This document shows, piece by piece, positions 11,725 to 21,651 of a DNA stretch of 64,000 nucleotides. This stretch comes from Micrasema longulum (Eukaryota > Arthropoda > Insecta > Trichoptera > Brachycentridae). The notes beneath the pieces are model-generated. The model was given only the letters and a program-made list of their open reading frames with translations. It had not been told where the DNA came from and did no database searches. Numbering within the stretch: the stretch's first letter is position 1; each line of letters opens with the position of its first letter. The stretch spans positions 62,001 through 126,000 of the forward strand of contig JAGVSM010000240.1 in assembly GCA_022494885.1 (NCBI GenBank), written 5' to 3'. Made by a program: the position numbers and the translations under genes.

Positions 11725-12073
11725 TTAATCCAAATTTTCTTGAATAGGAGGATGAATCATTTCTGTAGAAATTTGAATTGTTTCTAAAGCAGCTGTGTTC
11801 TCCGAGGTTGGGATCTGGTCATTGTAAGATTTGTAAAAGTTTTCAAACTGAGAATTGATATCATCGGCGTGGTTAATCAATTTGACTCGATGCTCCTGAA
11901 CACTTATATCCAGCAATCGAAAATCTTCCCATTTCTTACTAAGTTGGCTTTTGAGAGCGTCTACTTTCTCTTGTTTCTTTTTCAATCTGATTTTCAGCTG
12001 TTCCTTTTCGGAAAGCAATCGCATCTTCTCGAGGGATAGACTTTGAGGTTTGATATCACCCACTTTAGGTCTC
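11725..12073 (-). CDS. Nnf1: Nnf1/PMF1-like kinetochore protein, exon 3
   Basis: The last exon joins in frame after acceptor 'tattcattttag' and completes the codon for the Trp in TAWRPKVGD. It encodes SLEKMRLLSEKEQLKIRLKK and a further charged heptad-rich stretch (to about RLLDISVQEHRVKL), a predicted coiled coil over roughly residues 120-170. The protein ends in PIQENLD. Human PMF1 has the same order: a helical N-terminal half, a PAWRP motif, then a coiled coil. Nnf1/PMF1 pairs with Mis12 in the Mis12 complex, which links CENP-C to Ndc80 at kinetochores. The inferred total is 221 residues, against 205 for human PMF1. The assignment rests on this architecture and the AWRP match, not on a search. 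Confidence 0.7.
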
Positions 12074-12255
12074 CTAAAATGAATACCAAAATGTTAATCA
12101 GTCTTTATTTGATACATAATTGTTTTGTACAAAAGAGCATTTTTTGATAATAATAATTTGATTTTATTATAGGCGTAAGTATAGCCTGTGAACTGGCTTA
12201 TAATAGTTAGTAAAATTTATCTAAATTAATATGAGAATTAAAATTATGTTTATAC

Positions 12256-12456
12256 CAAGCTGTGCGGGTTGTATCAGATGAATTTTCTATCATATTCTTG
12301 AGTTTAGTTAACTTCTCTGTAAGTTTTTCGTCTTCCCACATTTCATTCCACTCATCTTTTAAATCCGCAGAGAGTTGTTTTCTAAATATTGTTCTTAACT
12401 TTACCCAGTTCATTTCTCCATCCTTCTTGGTATAGTTAGTTTTTAATTCGTCATCG
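12256..12456 (-). CDS. Nnf1: Nnf1/PMF1-like kinetochore protein, exon 2
   Basis: Bounded by acceptor 'ttgcttattttag' and donor 'TG|gtataaac', this 201-base exon encodes DDELKTNYTKKDGEMNWVKL, then RTIFRKQLSADLKDEWNEMW, then DEKLTEKLTKLKNMIENSSD up to TRTA. The pattern of a helix, a short acidic W-x-D/E segment and a 'KL..L..+I' helix before AWRP resembles the family's 'FIAQLQTSIREEI...NALDKIVEEG' region. The phases (2 in, 2 out) match both neighbours, which strongly supports the gene model. The donor lacks a consensus +5 G, so it may be a weak site. Confidence 0.7.
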
Positions 12457-12556
12457 CTAAAATAAGCAAAACAATCATGTAAGTACCCAATGAATATTCC
12501 AAATTATCACCACAGTGATTGTTATAAAATTACAAAAATAATATAACAGCACATAC

Positions 12557-12672
12557 TTAAAACAATCGGCAATTTTGTCGAAATATTCCGATATAACAGT
12601 TTTTAATTCGTTCAAATTGTCAGCATTTTCGCTTGTGGTTTGGGCACAAGGGTTTGGGTTGTTGGTCTCCAT
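12557..12672 (-). CDS. Nnf1: Nnf1/PMF1-like kinetochore protein, exon 1
   Basis: Starts with ATG at 12672 in the context CAAACAATGG and encodes METNNPNPCAQTTSENADNL, then NELKTVISEYFDKIADCF. The donor 'AA|gtatgt' leaves two bases that complete an Asn codon in exon 2. The LKTVISEYFDKIADCF segment resembles the family's first helix (human: LLDTMVDTFLQKL...FTDCYKCF), including the D-C-F/Y end. The upstream flank has no other gene near it on this strand. The start choice is the only in-frame ATG before the conserved helix. Confidence 0.68.
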
Positions 12673-13194
12673 TGTTTGAAAATGTCATAAATATCTAAAA
12701 AACGGTAAATGGCAAATAACACAAATGCCAATATTTCGGAATTGTATAATATATTTATAAAAATAAAAAGCTTCACTCTAGAATAACTGTCACATTGAAA
12801 TATTTTCAAATGGCGGCCATAGACAAATCGAAACAAACACTGATTCCACAGATTATTATGCATCATAAACAATGACAACCATAAAGGAAATAAGGCTAAC
12901 TGCGATAAATGTTATAAAGTCTAAATCAGTTTTATATGTAAAATAAACATAAAATATAAGAGAACAGGAACACTTTTAGTATTTTTGGAAACGTATACAT
13001 ATTTTTTATTTCAAAACTGCGTACATACACATGAATATTGGATCCAACACCGGGAGAATATTTTGTATCGAATTGAATGGCGCCCAGTAATATAATAAAA
13101 TAATATTGTATGCAAAATACAATATTTTGAGCATGTGCAATGAACCCTTTTAGTATTTCATCTAAAGATACGAATATGTCAACATTATTGGGGA
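12673..13194 (-). other. 5' flank of the Nnf1-like gene
   Basis: No gene is supported here. It presumably holds the promoter and 5' UTR, but no TATA box or initiator stands out with confidence. Confidence 0.35.
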
Positions 13195-13275
13195 ATGTGG
13201 AAATCTAAGTATTTACATAGCTTACGACCTGTCGTTGGCTAGTTTAATTGATCAATTTACTAATGTTTGAATGAG
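13195..13275 (+). repeat. Repeat family K, short fragment
   Basis: Has 'tatttacatagcttacgacc' then 'tgtcgttggctagttta', which matches the 'ggcttatgacctgtcattgg' core of family K. Confidence 0.45.
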
Positions 13276-13489
13276 CTATATAAGTAATAATTTAATAATC
13301 AGTACGTCAATAATAATAAAAGCATTTCAAAATAGCTTCCTTTTTACCTAGGTGACCTTTTTAAAAAAGGTAAAACCAGCTAAGCCTGTATTTTACATGA
13401 TTGTTAGTAATATAGAACGGAGAAAATATAGAGGGATACTATTAAAAATACTTATAACACAACATCAAGACCAAATTTAAAAAAAACTT

Positions 13490-13555
13490 TCTCCGCGCCA
13501 ATTTTATAGTTGGCCGTCTAACAAACTGCGTCACCACACCTGAATTTAAATATCG
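13490..13555 (-). mobile_element. SINE family D, tRNA-like head fragment
   Basis: On the minus strand, 'ttcaggtgtggtgacgcagt' then 'ttgttagacggccaacta' and 'aaattggcg' match the head of the copy at 53515-53650. Confidence 0.45.
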
Positions 13556-13654
13556 ATCACAGTGTTTTTAAGTACCTAATTTATTACATGAAGATTAAAA
13601 ATGTCTTACCTACGTTTTGTGCTGGAAAGATAGTAATTTTCCCTATTTTTATCA

Positions 13655-13770
13655 TTTCACACCCAGTGGTGTACGGGGCACTGCATTGGTACCTACTTAC
13701 TAATTAGCAGCGTGTCCGGACCATTTTCGTTACATTGTAAGGTGCTCAGCTCATTCATTCAGGTGCAAAC
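13655..13770 (-). mobile_element. SINE family A, decayed tail
   Basis: The minus strand carries 'gcagtgccccgtacaccact' then 'gggtg', the end of family A, and a weak 'tgcacctgaatg' counterpart of the 'ctggcacctgaagcg' segment. Confidence 0.35.
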
Positions 13771-13811
13771 CACTACATTACGAGGTAGATTTATCCCCAC
13801 TCGTCTATCTA

Positions 13812-13975
13812 TATATGGCGGCCTCCACGGTGTAGGGGTGAAGACACTTAACTCACGCACAGAAGGTTTCGGATTCGATTTCCAGTCATAACACGAAAAT
13901 TTAATTCTGATCTTTCCCAAGCCTGGGTACTCTGTGCTGTAATTCACTACTGTAATGAGGAAGTTCAGTGCTACG
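13812..13975 (+). mobile_element. SINE family C
   Basis: The tRNA-derived head 'ggcggcctccacggtgtagg' and 'tttcggattcgatttcca' (B-box region) lead into 'cccaagcctgggtactctgt' and 'gtaattcactactgtaatga'. The intact inverse copy is at 28835-29000. The A-box is degenerate. Confidence 0.6.
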
Positions 13976-14079
13976 GGAAATCGGTTAAAAAAATGTTTTC
14001 TTATGCGCGGTTAAAATTAGAGCAGTTAATTGTACGGCGAAGTCTCTCAAAAATGCAGGGAAAAAAAGGACTACTTTGA

Positions 14080-14200
14080 ACGACGGCACTAGTTCTTCCG
14101 AATCAACCAATGATATATAGTGTTATTATTAATTTCCGGTTTACGGGAAGTCCACCTACCAATCAGCAGAACTCACAGAAGAGTTGGAAAGAATGAGAAT
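14080..14200 (-). repeat. Repeat family H, second copy
   Basis: The inverse strand matches 6135-6260 over 'cccgtaaaccggaaat', 'tcattggttgattcgg' and 'actagtg'. It abuts SINE B on the right. Confidence 0.5.
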
Positions 14201-14372
14201 CGGGTTGTGGTCCGAGGCTAGTGTCATGGAGTCATGGATCGAAGATCCGAGGGTCTCACCCCATTCTACCACAACTTGATTTCTATTTTTTAATAGTGAG
14301 TTATTTACAACTCGTTGAAAATGGTCACCAAAATTGAAATATTTTAGTAAATCATAAGAACGCAAAGATTTA
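14201..14372 (+). mobile_element. SINE family B
   Basis: Head 'cgggttgtggtccgaggcta' and B-box-like 'gagggtctcacccc', then the family body 'aatagtgagttatttacaac' and 'tcgttgaaaatgg'. The copies at 37.8, 40.0, 49.1 and 52.1 kb share this body. Confidence 0.6.
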
Positions 14373-14591
14373 TTTTTATTTAAAAAAAAGAGAACCTGTG
14401 ATGCCACAGACGAAATCAAAAGCAAAATAAAAAAAACTGAAAAAAAACGTAGCGCTGATAATACGTCTATCAAAAAACAAAAAAAAACCCTAGTGATTTT
14501 CCGTGACCGATATAATGTAGAATGTGAGAATGTGTATACTTGGAAACTAAAGGTGGCTACTTACATTATGGCATTCTTATTTATAAAAAAA

Positions 14592-14640
14592 CACTGAATT
14601 TCCTCATTGGGCCTCCTGGCCCGTCGTGGTCTAAAAAAAT
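14592..14640 (-). mobile_element. SINE family C, tail
   Basis: 'cctcattgggcctcctggcc' then 'cgtcgtggt' is the inverse of the 3' end of family C ('gggcctcctggcctgttgtg'). Confidence 0.45.
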
Positions 14641-15156
14641 ATGTTCAATCTTAGGATAGTGAATCAATTCGACTTGATATTTCAAATTCCAATAATAAAT
14701 TGTAACAATTAATTTATTAAAAGGCTGATACGCCATTTTGACCTGCAGGATTGGTAATAGTGGTATTGTATGTTCATTGTAATATTTGATTATCTTGACA
14801 TTAGTGAATACATACTTGTGACTTTTATGAACATCATTGAGAACTCGAACATCAAGAAATAAGTACTTATATAATAATAATTCTGTCATTTGGATCTAAA
14901 AAGGTCGATGTTGTAAATCGCAATAGGAGAGTAATTTTTCAGCCATTTTGTGGCGTTTTCACGAACAACTGTTTGACTTGTTTGATAACGAATATAAAAA
15001 AAAACATTACCGCTCATACGCATGTGAATATAAAATAGTTATATATGGATGAATTTTTAAAAATTGACATCTGCAACATGTTAGTAAGAAAAAAAATAAT
15101 TTGACATTGACCTTTTTAAATCCAAACCACATAAATATTCAAATTTATTTTAACAG
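14641..15156. other. Intergenic sequence
   Basis: Nothing is supported. A 102-codon frame on the minus strand (14889-14581) has no recognisable motif, and its C-terminal end is SINE C sequence. Confidence 0.3.
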
Positions 15157-15380
15157 AGAGGGAAAACATTTTTGAGAAGGGAATATGGAAGACTTGGCAT
15201 TTACAGGGCTTATGACCTGTCATTGGCTGGTTTAAATGGCCACTTTACACACTGTGTAACATTCACCATTCTGCCCACGTTTGAACATCCACATTTTCTC
15301 AACTCTTCCATCTGTTGACCTCCCTAGGGAGGAAATCCAGCCAGTTTGCAAGCATTTGGACATACTCAAACATTGTTGAA
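15157..15380 (+). repeat. Repeat family K, best-preserved half
   Basis: Starts 'cagagagggaaaacattttt' and runs through 'ggcttatgacctgtcattgg', 'ccactttacacactgtgtaa' and 'ctcttccatctgttg' to the perfect 14-base palindrome CCTCCCTAGGGAGG (15319-15332) and 'gcatttggacatactcaaac'. Non-coding. Confidence 0.65.
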
Positions 15381-15394
15381 TTAACTACCTGGTA

Positions 15395-15580
15395 AAAGAA
15401 GAAGTATACAAATTGTAAAATTGTTTTCAGGCGTTGCCTGGTAGGTGATTTGGTTCAGCCAGATGAATCTTACCCACGTAATAAATGTTTCAGCTCTTGC
15501 ACTTCACAAAAGTCAACAGTCCCTAGGGAGGAAATCTAGCAAGTCGGCAAGCATTTGGACATACTTAAATATTGTTGACA
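15395..15580 (-). repeat. Repeat family K, adjacent copy in opposite orientation
   Basis: 'gtaaaagaagaagtatacaa', 'gcgttgcctggtaggtgatt' and 'ttcacaaaagtcaacag' match 63290-63430. It then switches to 'ccctagggaggaaatctagc', the sequence that also follows the palindrome in the neighbouring copy. Confidence 0.55.
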
Positions 15581-15947
15581 TAATTATTGATTAGCAATCA
15601 ATCGTTCACATTTATCATCATCCCTATTTCCAAACCCAATAATGCATTGGTAAACCATTTTTTTCCACCTTCCTTTCTTGCAGCAGTTCGTCATAACCAA
15701 ATTCAACAAAGATAAGACAGATTTTTCTAGAGTGATGATTAAAAAAAAAAGTTTTTTGGTTTCCAAATGGCGCGGTAGGCATACCAAAATAACATGTTTG
15801 GGCTTCTTAGCAGTGTCAATAATTTTTATTTTATTTAAATACATATTTCACACATCTCGATAAAACATATATTAAAAAAAATAATTAAAGCATGTACAGA
15901 TACACATGCATGAAGAAAAAAACAGAGAGTTTGTTTTTGGTATTTTT

Positions 15948-15969
15948 TTTATTGTTTTATGTTTTTATT
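15948..15969 (-). terminator. Poly(A) signals of the myofilin gene
   Basis: Two AATAAA hexamers on the minus strand (15969-15964 and 15953-15948), about 240-260 bases after the proposed stop at 16210. They end a plausible 3' UTR that starts at 16209. Confidence 0.5.
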
Positions 15970-16209
15970 TAGAAGTAAATAGTAACAATAAATACATTTT
16001 TATATTATAAAATAAATAGATTGCTTGCTTTGTTACCCATGGACAGTATTTCTTTGTCCGAAATATTGTTCTCATGTATTTGTAGAAGTGTCGAACTTGA
16101 AATGGCAAATGAGTTTAAATAAGAAAATGGCTGTGAAAGTTTGAAATTTCGACGGTGGTGTTATTTTGCAACGATACTATTGTTGCACCCAAATGGATAT
16201 TCTTCATAT

Positions 16210-16223
16210 TTAGTAGACGTGAG
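16210..16223 (-). CDS. Mf: Myofilin-like protein, proposed last coding segment
   Basis: Strong acceptor 'tttttattatttcag' precedes CTCACGTCTACTAA. Joined in phase 1 to the exon at 19604-19371, it gives RPL-AHVY and then TAA, so the protein would end ...HPIRPLAHVY. The segment codes for only four whole codons plus the split one, and the rest of the exon is 3' UTR with poly(A) signals at 15948-15969. The phase match and the acceptor quality are the evidence. The short coding length means it could be wrong; reading through the previous donor to a stop at 19282 is the alternative. Confidence 0.5.
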
Positions 16224-16366
16224 CTGAAATAATAAAAAACACAATTAATAAATTTATAAAAAATAAATGTCTGGGGGATCAAAGATTGACCATTAGTAAT
16301 ATGGCAATGTTGATACTGTGGTTAAAATATTACTTAAAAATATGATTTTTTATATTAAATAGTCTA
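16224..16366. other. Myofilin intron, 3' end
   Basis: AT-rich intron sequence; nothing else is seen. Confidence 0.3.
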
Positions 16367-16710
16367 CATCGGAGGTCTTCAAAGTTTTTCTCCCCTAGAC
16401 CACGTGGCCATTTTTTTCTGTTTTGGGTAGACCCCATGCTTCCCTTATATTGATATTATTCAATATTTGATTTAATTCTGTCGTTTTTTAAAGCTACACA
16501 GAATATTAACATTGATAGGGTTTTCTGAGGAGTGGAGAATTTCAAAATAATTTTTACATGAAATAAATACTCTAAAAAATTTAAAATTTTGGTAACAGCC
16601 AGCCTAAATAAGGTTCACTATCGTGAACCCCCATTTACATTTCAGGCACCTCTGCATTTTTTTTCACTGACATGGACCCTTTTCAGGGCGTAGTCGACCC
16701 CTGGGTTATT
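16367..16710. mobile_element. Possible hAT-like MITE
   Basis: The ends are imperfectly inverted: 'cggaggtcttcaaag' with 'cccctagaccacgtgg' on the left, and 'acatggacccttttcagggc' then 'gtagtcgacccctg' on the right (inverse CAGGGGTCGACTAC). The CAGGGGTCTTCAAA-type end is common in hAT elements. No 8-base target duplication is visible, so the call is weak. Confidence 0.3.
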
Positions 16711-16780
16711 ATTATGGATAACTTATTTAGCGCTATAATACCTCAAGGGCGCTTTACAAAGTCATTATATAAATAAACTA

Positions 16781-17437
16781 GCGGACCCAGCAGACGTTGT
16801 CGTTCCCGAACGTTGGCTTGCCTGCTATTAGGTTGGAAAAATATTTTTTATTGATAAGTAGGTAGTTGTTTTTAATTAAATTCCAAAACTAAACATTGTT
16901 AATATTATATTGAATTTAAGTTGGTACCTAGGTACTTGTTTATGGTTGAATTCCAAAACATAATAAATATTTTTTCAAATATGGCATTATTTTTGCAAAC
17001 GTCAAGCTCCTGTCTTCTCACCAACAGAGGGGTGTACTTAATTAGGAATACGATTTAAAAAATGTTTGAAATTTAATATTATTTTAGTATTACCAAAAAT
17101 CCAGTAAAAATAAATAAATGGGTAGAAATTAAAAGGAATTTAAGGAAAGAATCTAATTGAGATCCACAAAAAATAAATGCTATTTGTTAACATTCAAAAA
17201 CAAACTTTTTTTATGCATAAAAAAACATCTTTCCATTTTTTTGCAAATGTATTCTCCTCGAATGCAACCCTGATAGTCCGACGAATAAAACATTTATGCT
17301 TCTTACTTCTCCTTTACATATTAAATTGAAGATTTTAATATCTACGAACACGCACAGCGCAAAGATCTAATCGGTTAAGCCGTTTAGGAGTTCAGTGACA
17401 TCACACTTACAGAGGAATTATATATATATATATATAA
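16781..17437 (+). mobile_element. RTE-type non-autonomous repeat
   Basis: Begins 'actagcggacccagcagacg' then 'ttgtcgttcccg', ends 'taatcggttaagccgtttag' then 'gagttcagtgacatcacac' and a (TA)n tail. From general knowledge, this 'actagcggacccggcagacg ... ccgtttaggag' pair of ends is widespread in insect genomes as RTE-like 3' ends. There is no reading frame. Confidence 0.5.
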
Positions 17438-18436
17438 ATGATAAATAAATCGAATTTTAACTTTTTGAATTTGTAATTTAAGCAAAACAATTTACTTTGT
17501 TCGCCGATATAAGCCACTTTGGGAATAATTGGTTTACACAATACCACTGTAATAATAATTTGAGTTTATGCCTACCGTTTCTTTTAATTGACAATCATTT
17601 GACATTAATGGGTGCTGTACATTATGAATTAAATAAAGTAAAATACAATTTGAAATAAATAGTTTTGATAATTAAAGTATAAATAATTTAAAATAAACAT
17701 AATGAATTAGGACTTAATATTATTCTTTTTATTTTCTAACTAAAACAAAACAAGGGGAATATACAAAACATTAGATTTAGATATAATTTATCGATTTATG
17801 AAGGACAAATACAAATAGTGAACTACTTGAAGTGAGTTAATCAATATATTTACATAAAATATAACTACTTTTATCAAAGCTATGAGTGATAAAAATTTGT
17901 TATTTATTACTTTACTTTCTACTAATAATACTTTTCATTTTAATACTTCTTGTAAAATAATGAAAAAAGTTGGGACGAACACAGGCCTACTGGGGATTTT
18001 TTAAAGATCTAAACGAGTAACACGTATGATGTATAGAAAATAATGTAAACTGGAGTCATGCAAACATGGTGACATGATTGGAAAGGGTGAATAAATAAAT
18101 AATATCCCTTTCTCACACTTTTATAGATGTCTGAGCAACGGTTGGATTCCAGTGAAATCTCTTAAACTTAGATCTCCCAGCATAAAATCTGTCATTTAAT
18201 AAATAATCATTGTAATAAACAAAATAAATAAAAACCTAACAATGTTAAACAATACAAATGTTGTTTCCTTCTGCGTGGTGGTTCCGAGAGTCACATTTCG
18301 TCTTTCGTCTACTAATTTTTAAATTACCATTCCACACATTTTTATTGGTATTCGTAGAATGTGATATTTCCCTATTGGGAATTTTAGATTTATGATGACA
18401 AATGGCTGATGGCTGAGGTGTACTGAGAGTAACATG
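17438..18436. other. Myofilin intron, AT-rich
   Basis: No exon, gene or clear repeat is supported in this kilobase. Confidence 0.35.
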
Positions 18437-18600
18437 GGCATTGAAAGCAGTAAATATAAAAATAAACGCAAATCTTTAATGAATTAAGAATATTAAAAAA
18501 TATATCCGTTCATTATAACTTAAAGTTGTTTTTGCCATATGCGGATCTGAAAAGAAGCCAACAAGACCTTTAGAACGTGGAGTGGAAGAAGCTTTCAATG
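18437..18600. mobile_element. MITE family G, copy 1
   Basis: Inverted ends GGCATTGAAAGCAG ... GCTTTCAATG enclose 'gcggatctgaaaagaagcca'. The same order is found at 46791-46972. Non-coding. Confidence 0.5.
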
Positions 18601-18944
18601 GAACTCTCCGGACTGAAATACGAAAGATAAAGCTGATTATTTAGCATCTGTTGCACCAAAGAATGTTACGTTAGGTAAAGTTAAATAATTGTTGCGGTTG
18701 TTTTATCTCATTTTTCAAACACTTTTTTGTTCACTGACAAAAACGCAACTTGAAACTTGATTTAATTTGACTTTATTTGGTACAACTGACCCTTAGTCTT
18801 CATGCTTTCATGTCACAACTTGAAAGTCAAGATTCAAGATACGATGCATTCATGTTAATACATGATACTTCGTATCGTAAGATAAAGGACAAGTTGGTGG
18901 AGATAGGTAAAAAATAGTTCGATTGGTCCAATTAATTGACGGTC

Positions 18945-19165
18945 TCATTGCTAAGAGCAGCAGTTGGCATGTTCGCCTACAAGATTTGAGGTCCTAGGTT
19001 CGTTTCCTGGAAGGGTGGAAGTAAAATATTGGTTTTAGATGTGGTGTTACAGTGCAATATTTCATTGTTCCTGGACTGGCACCGAAAACTTACCTTCCAT
19101 GTGACAAAAACGATCCAAATATGCTGCAATGGAACGCCAATGCATTGCCCTGTGTACCACAGACC
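18945..19165 (+). mobile_element. SINE family A
   Basis: Decayed tRNA head 'cagttggcatgttcgcctac' and B-box 'ggttcgtttcctgg', then 'tatttcattgttcctggact' and 'ggcaccgaaaacttacct', ending near 'cattgccctgtg'. It lies in the last myofilin intron. Confidence 0.6.
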
Positions 19166-19370
19166 ACAGGATGCGTAAAGAGAAATTATGATGAGTGTTT
19201 CGTTCCGTATTCGACAGAAACTACTTTTCGTTCGAATTGCTAGTTTGGAGTATGTTTATTTAAAATAATATTCTGCAAGCTTCAAGGACAACGAAAGACG
19301 TATGGTAACTCTCGGATAGCGCTGGCGCCGTCGGATAAGTGAATAATGTCTAGGTTATTACGGTGCTTAC

Positions 19371-19604
19371 CGAGTGGCCTGATGGGGTGCTTGTCCCACA
19401 GGTAAGTGCGCTTAACAGGCGACAGGTAGGAATCCCTGAGAAAGAAGGGGCTCCGCCACCTGCCGTAGGGAGAGAAGGGCTTCAGCTCCGGAAAGTCCCA
19501 CCAGAATGGGTCCCTGGTGATGGAGGACATGGGGAGGTGCGGGCTCGGCCTCAGTAGGGCTATCCATGGCTTCTTTATTCCACCTCGTGTGTAAACCGGA
19601 GCAC
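19371..19604 (-). CDS. Mf: Myofilin-like protein, fourth coding exon
   Basis: The 234-base exon lies between acceptor 'tacgcgtgttag' and donor 'CTCG|gtaagc'. It encodes GAPVYTRGGIKKPWIALLRP, then SSITRDPFWWDFPELKPFSP, and ends SPVKRTYLWDKHPIRPL. It enters and leaves in phase 1, matching the exons on both sides. The exon is GC-rich against AT-rich introns, and the protein is rich in Pro, Arg, Trp and Tyr with no enzyme motif, as expected of a small structural muscle protein. If the donor is not used, the frame runs on to a stop at 19282, adding ...GKHRNNLDIIHLSDG..., which does not look conserved. I assign it to myofilin by continuity, not by recognising this exon alone. Confidence 0.65.
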
Positions 19605-19659
19605 CTAACACGCGTAAACACTTATTAACATCAAGTTTAATTGAATATTTTTAAGAGCA

Positions 19660-21535
19660 CACTTTGTTTCAACTCCATGGGACTTTTGGTCCTGTTTTGA
19701 GTTTGAATATTCGTAAATGATGAAATTGAAAAAGAACATAATAATGTATATTGTACATACGCAAAATCCGATGCTCTTATTCGTTTTAGGGATAAAAAAT
19801 GAAGATTGACAATTGAATTGTTAGAAAAGATGTCATCAAAAGATGCTTGACTCGACTTAAAATTTAATATCAAACGGTGAACATTAGATTATGTATGATT
19901 GGAAATGTTGTCGCTATTAAATTGATAGTGGTAAGCGTAACATCTAAGCACGATGCTTTTAAAGGCGCTTGTTTTCGAAAGTTAATCATGGAGATTATTC
20001 TCGATTGAAATTTAGCGCTATCGATCAATAGTGGAAAGATTTAATAACTCGATCCCACTTCAGTAACCGATAAATAACTATTTAACAAATAAGAAATCCC
20101 TCAATTGTCCAATCATTCAATCTATCTATCAGTTTAGTTTGGCAGTAATTGTTTGTAGCTGTATACAAAAAAGAAGATAACGAATGATCCCTTGAGCATT
20201 CGATAATTCAAACAGTTCACATGTCCATGTGGCTTTGATTACTTCTAAAATTAGTTTATTATGATACGGTTCTTAACTAAATTATTTAAAAAAAAATCAT
20301 TAAGTATAAAATATTAATATAAACAAAACTCAATAAAAATCTCCAAAGTAAAAGCGAAACATGAATTCCCCGTGAAATGTCTTTTGAAATTGTACGTTAA
20401 AATATTGAGTTAAAAACCTGTCACAATTAAAGAATTTAAAAAAAACACACAAACACACTTATACACAGCAAGTTGGCTTCGTTTATTCATTATAATATCA
20501 TTAATACTCTTTTGATAGTAAAAGAAAACTGCAATGAAAACCAGAGAGAAGAAAATATAAACAAATCAAAATAAATAAAAAGCATAGTACCAATTAAGAA
20601 AAACTATGGATTTTGATAACGTTGCGGTTTTTTTAAATCATGAAATATTTAGATGATAAAAAACAGCAATGTCCGTGTTAATTGTCTTTTTAATTTTTCC
20701 AGTATTTATTTATTGTTAAAAGGTTTGAGAGCGAAATTCATAAAATTTGATTTCTAAATAATCCTTAGTATTTCTTTTCTTATATTGAACGGAATTTTGT
20801 TTATAAAATGTTTTAACACGTGGTAAAATGTTATATTATTGTATACAAGTACCTACTTACCGGCGAGTGGTTATTTTGTCGTGATCGTAGAACAACGACG
20901 GATGTGCGAAAAATGCTACGTTGTCTTTCTTTTATATTTGATCTTGAAAAGGTTTTATAAAAACTTTATATTCCAAGTTTGAAAAAAATCTGTATAACTA
21001 GAATCTGTATAAGTATAAAAGGATATATTTTTGTACTTATAAAATTATGACATAAGGTGTCAAAAAAAAATTAAGCCGCTCTCATGTAAAGTTTAAAAAA
21101 ATCGCATGCGTCGTTATTCTTCGATCGTGACGATTTATTTGATTCGGTTATTCCAAGTGATGTCTTTTTTGTAAATAAGCATAAGTATTTCAGAAAATTA
21201 TAATCGTTTGATATGCTACCTAGAATCCGACTAGAATCGGTATTGTACTTTACTAGAATCGATAGTGTACTTTATAATATTATGTAGTAATGTACATAAT
21301 ATGTATTGCGTTTATTTAAAATTTATAATTATTACTGTAATTTCAAACGATCTTGAATACTCGCAGTGAATTTCGATTAAATATCAGTTTTAGTGCCGAC
21401 AGAATCGGCATTTATTTTTAATTGAGTACAGCTTTATTCTTACAATAGATAATACAAATAATAAGGTATATAAGGTGAGTATACTATATAAATTTTAAGT
21501 GTGATAGCTATCTATCTCACTGGGTCTAACATGTT
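19660..21535. other. Myofilin intron sequence
   Basis: No exon is supported. A donor-like 'CTCGCCG|gtaagtag' on the minus strand near 20871 follows an open but unrecognised stretch and could mark an unannotated alternative exon. Confidence 0.3.
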
Positions 21536-21651
21536 CTGGGATGGTATTCTGAACAGCTCTCGCAGCCGTATAAAACACTTTATCTCGTGTATTTACATAT
21601 AAAATAAATAGGTTTTCTACGGCCGCGAGAGCGTGTGGAATACCAGCCCTG
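21536..21651. mobile_element. Short hairpin MITE, family E, copy 2
   Basis: Inverted ends CTGGGATGGTATTC ... GAATACCAGCCCTG and an inner stem 'gctctcgcagccgta' / 'tacggccgcgagagc'. It shares its ends with 7151-7243 but not its inner stem. Confidence 0.6.

Noticed and set aside
14156..14473. 105-codon minus-strand frame
   Set aside because: It spans the reverse of SINE B, so the reading frame is repeat-derived.
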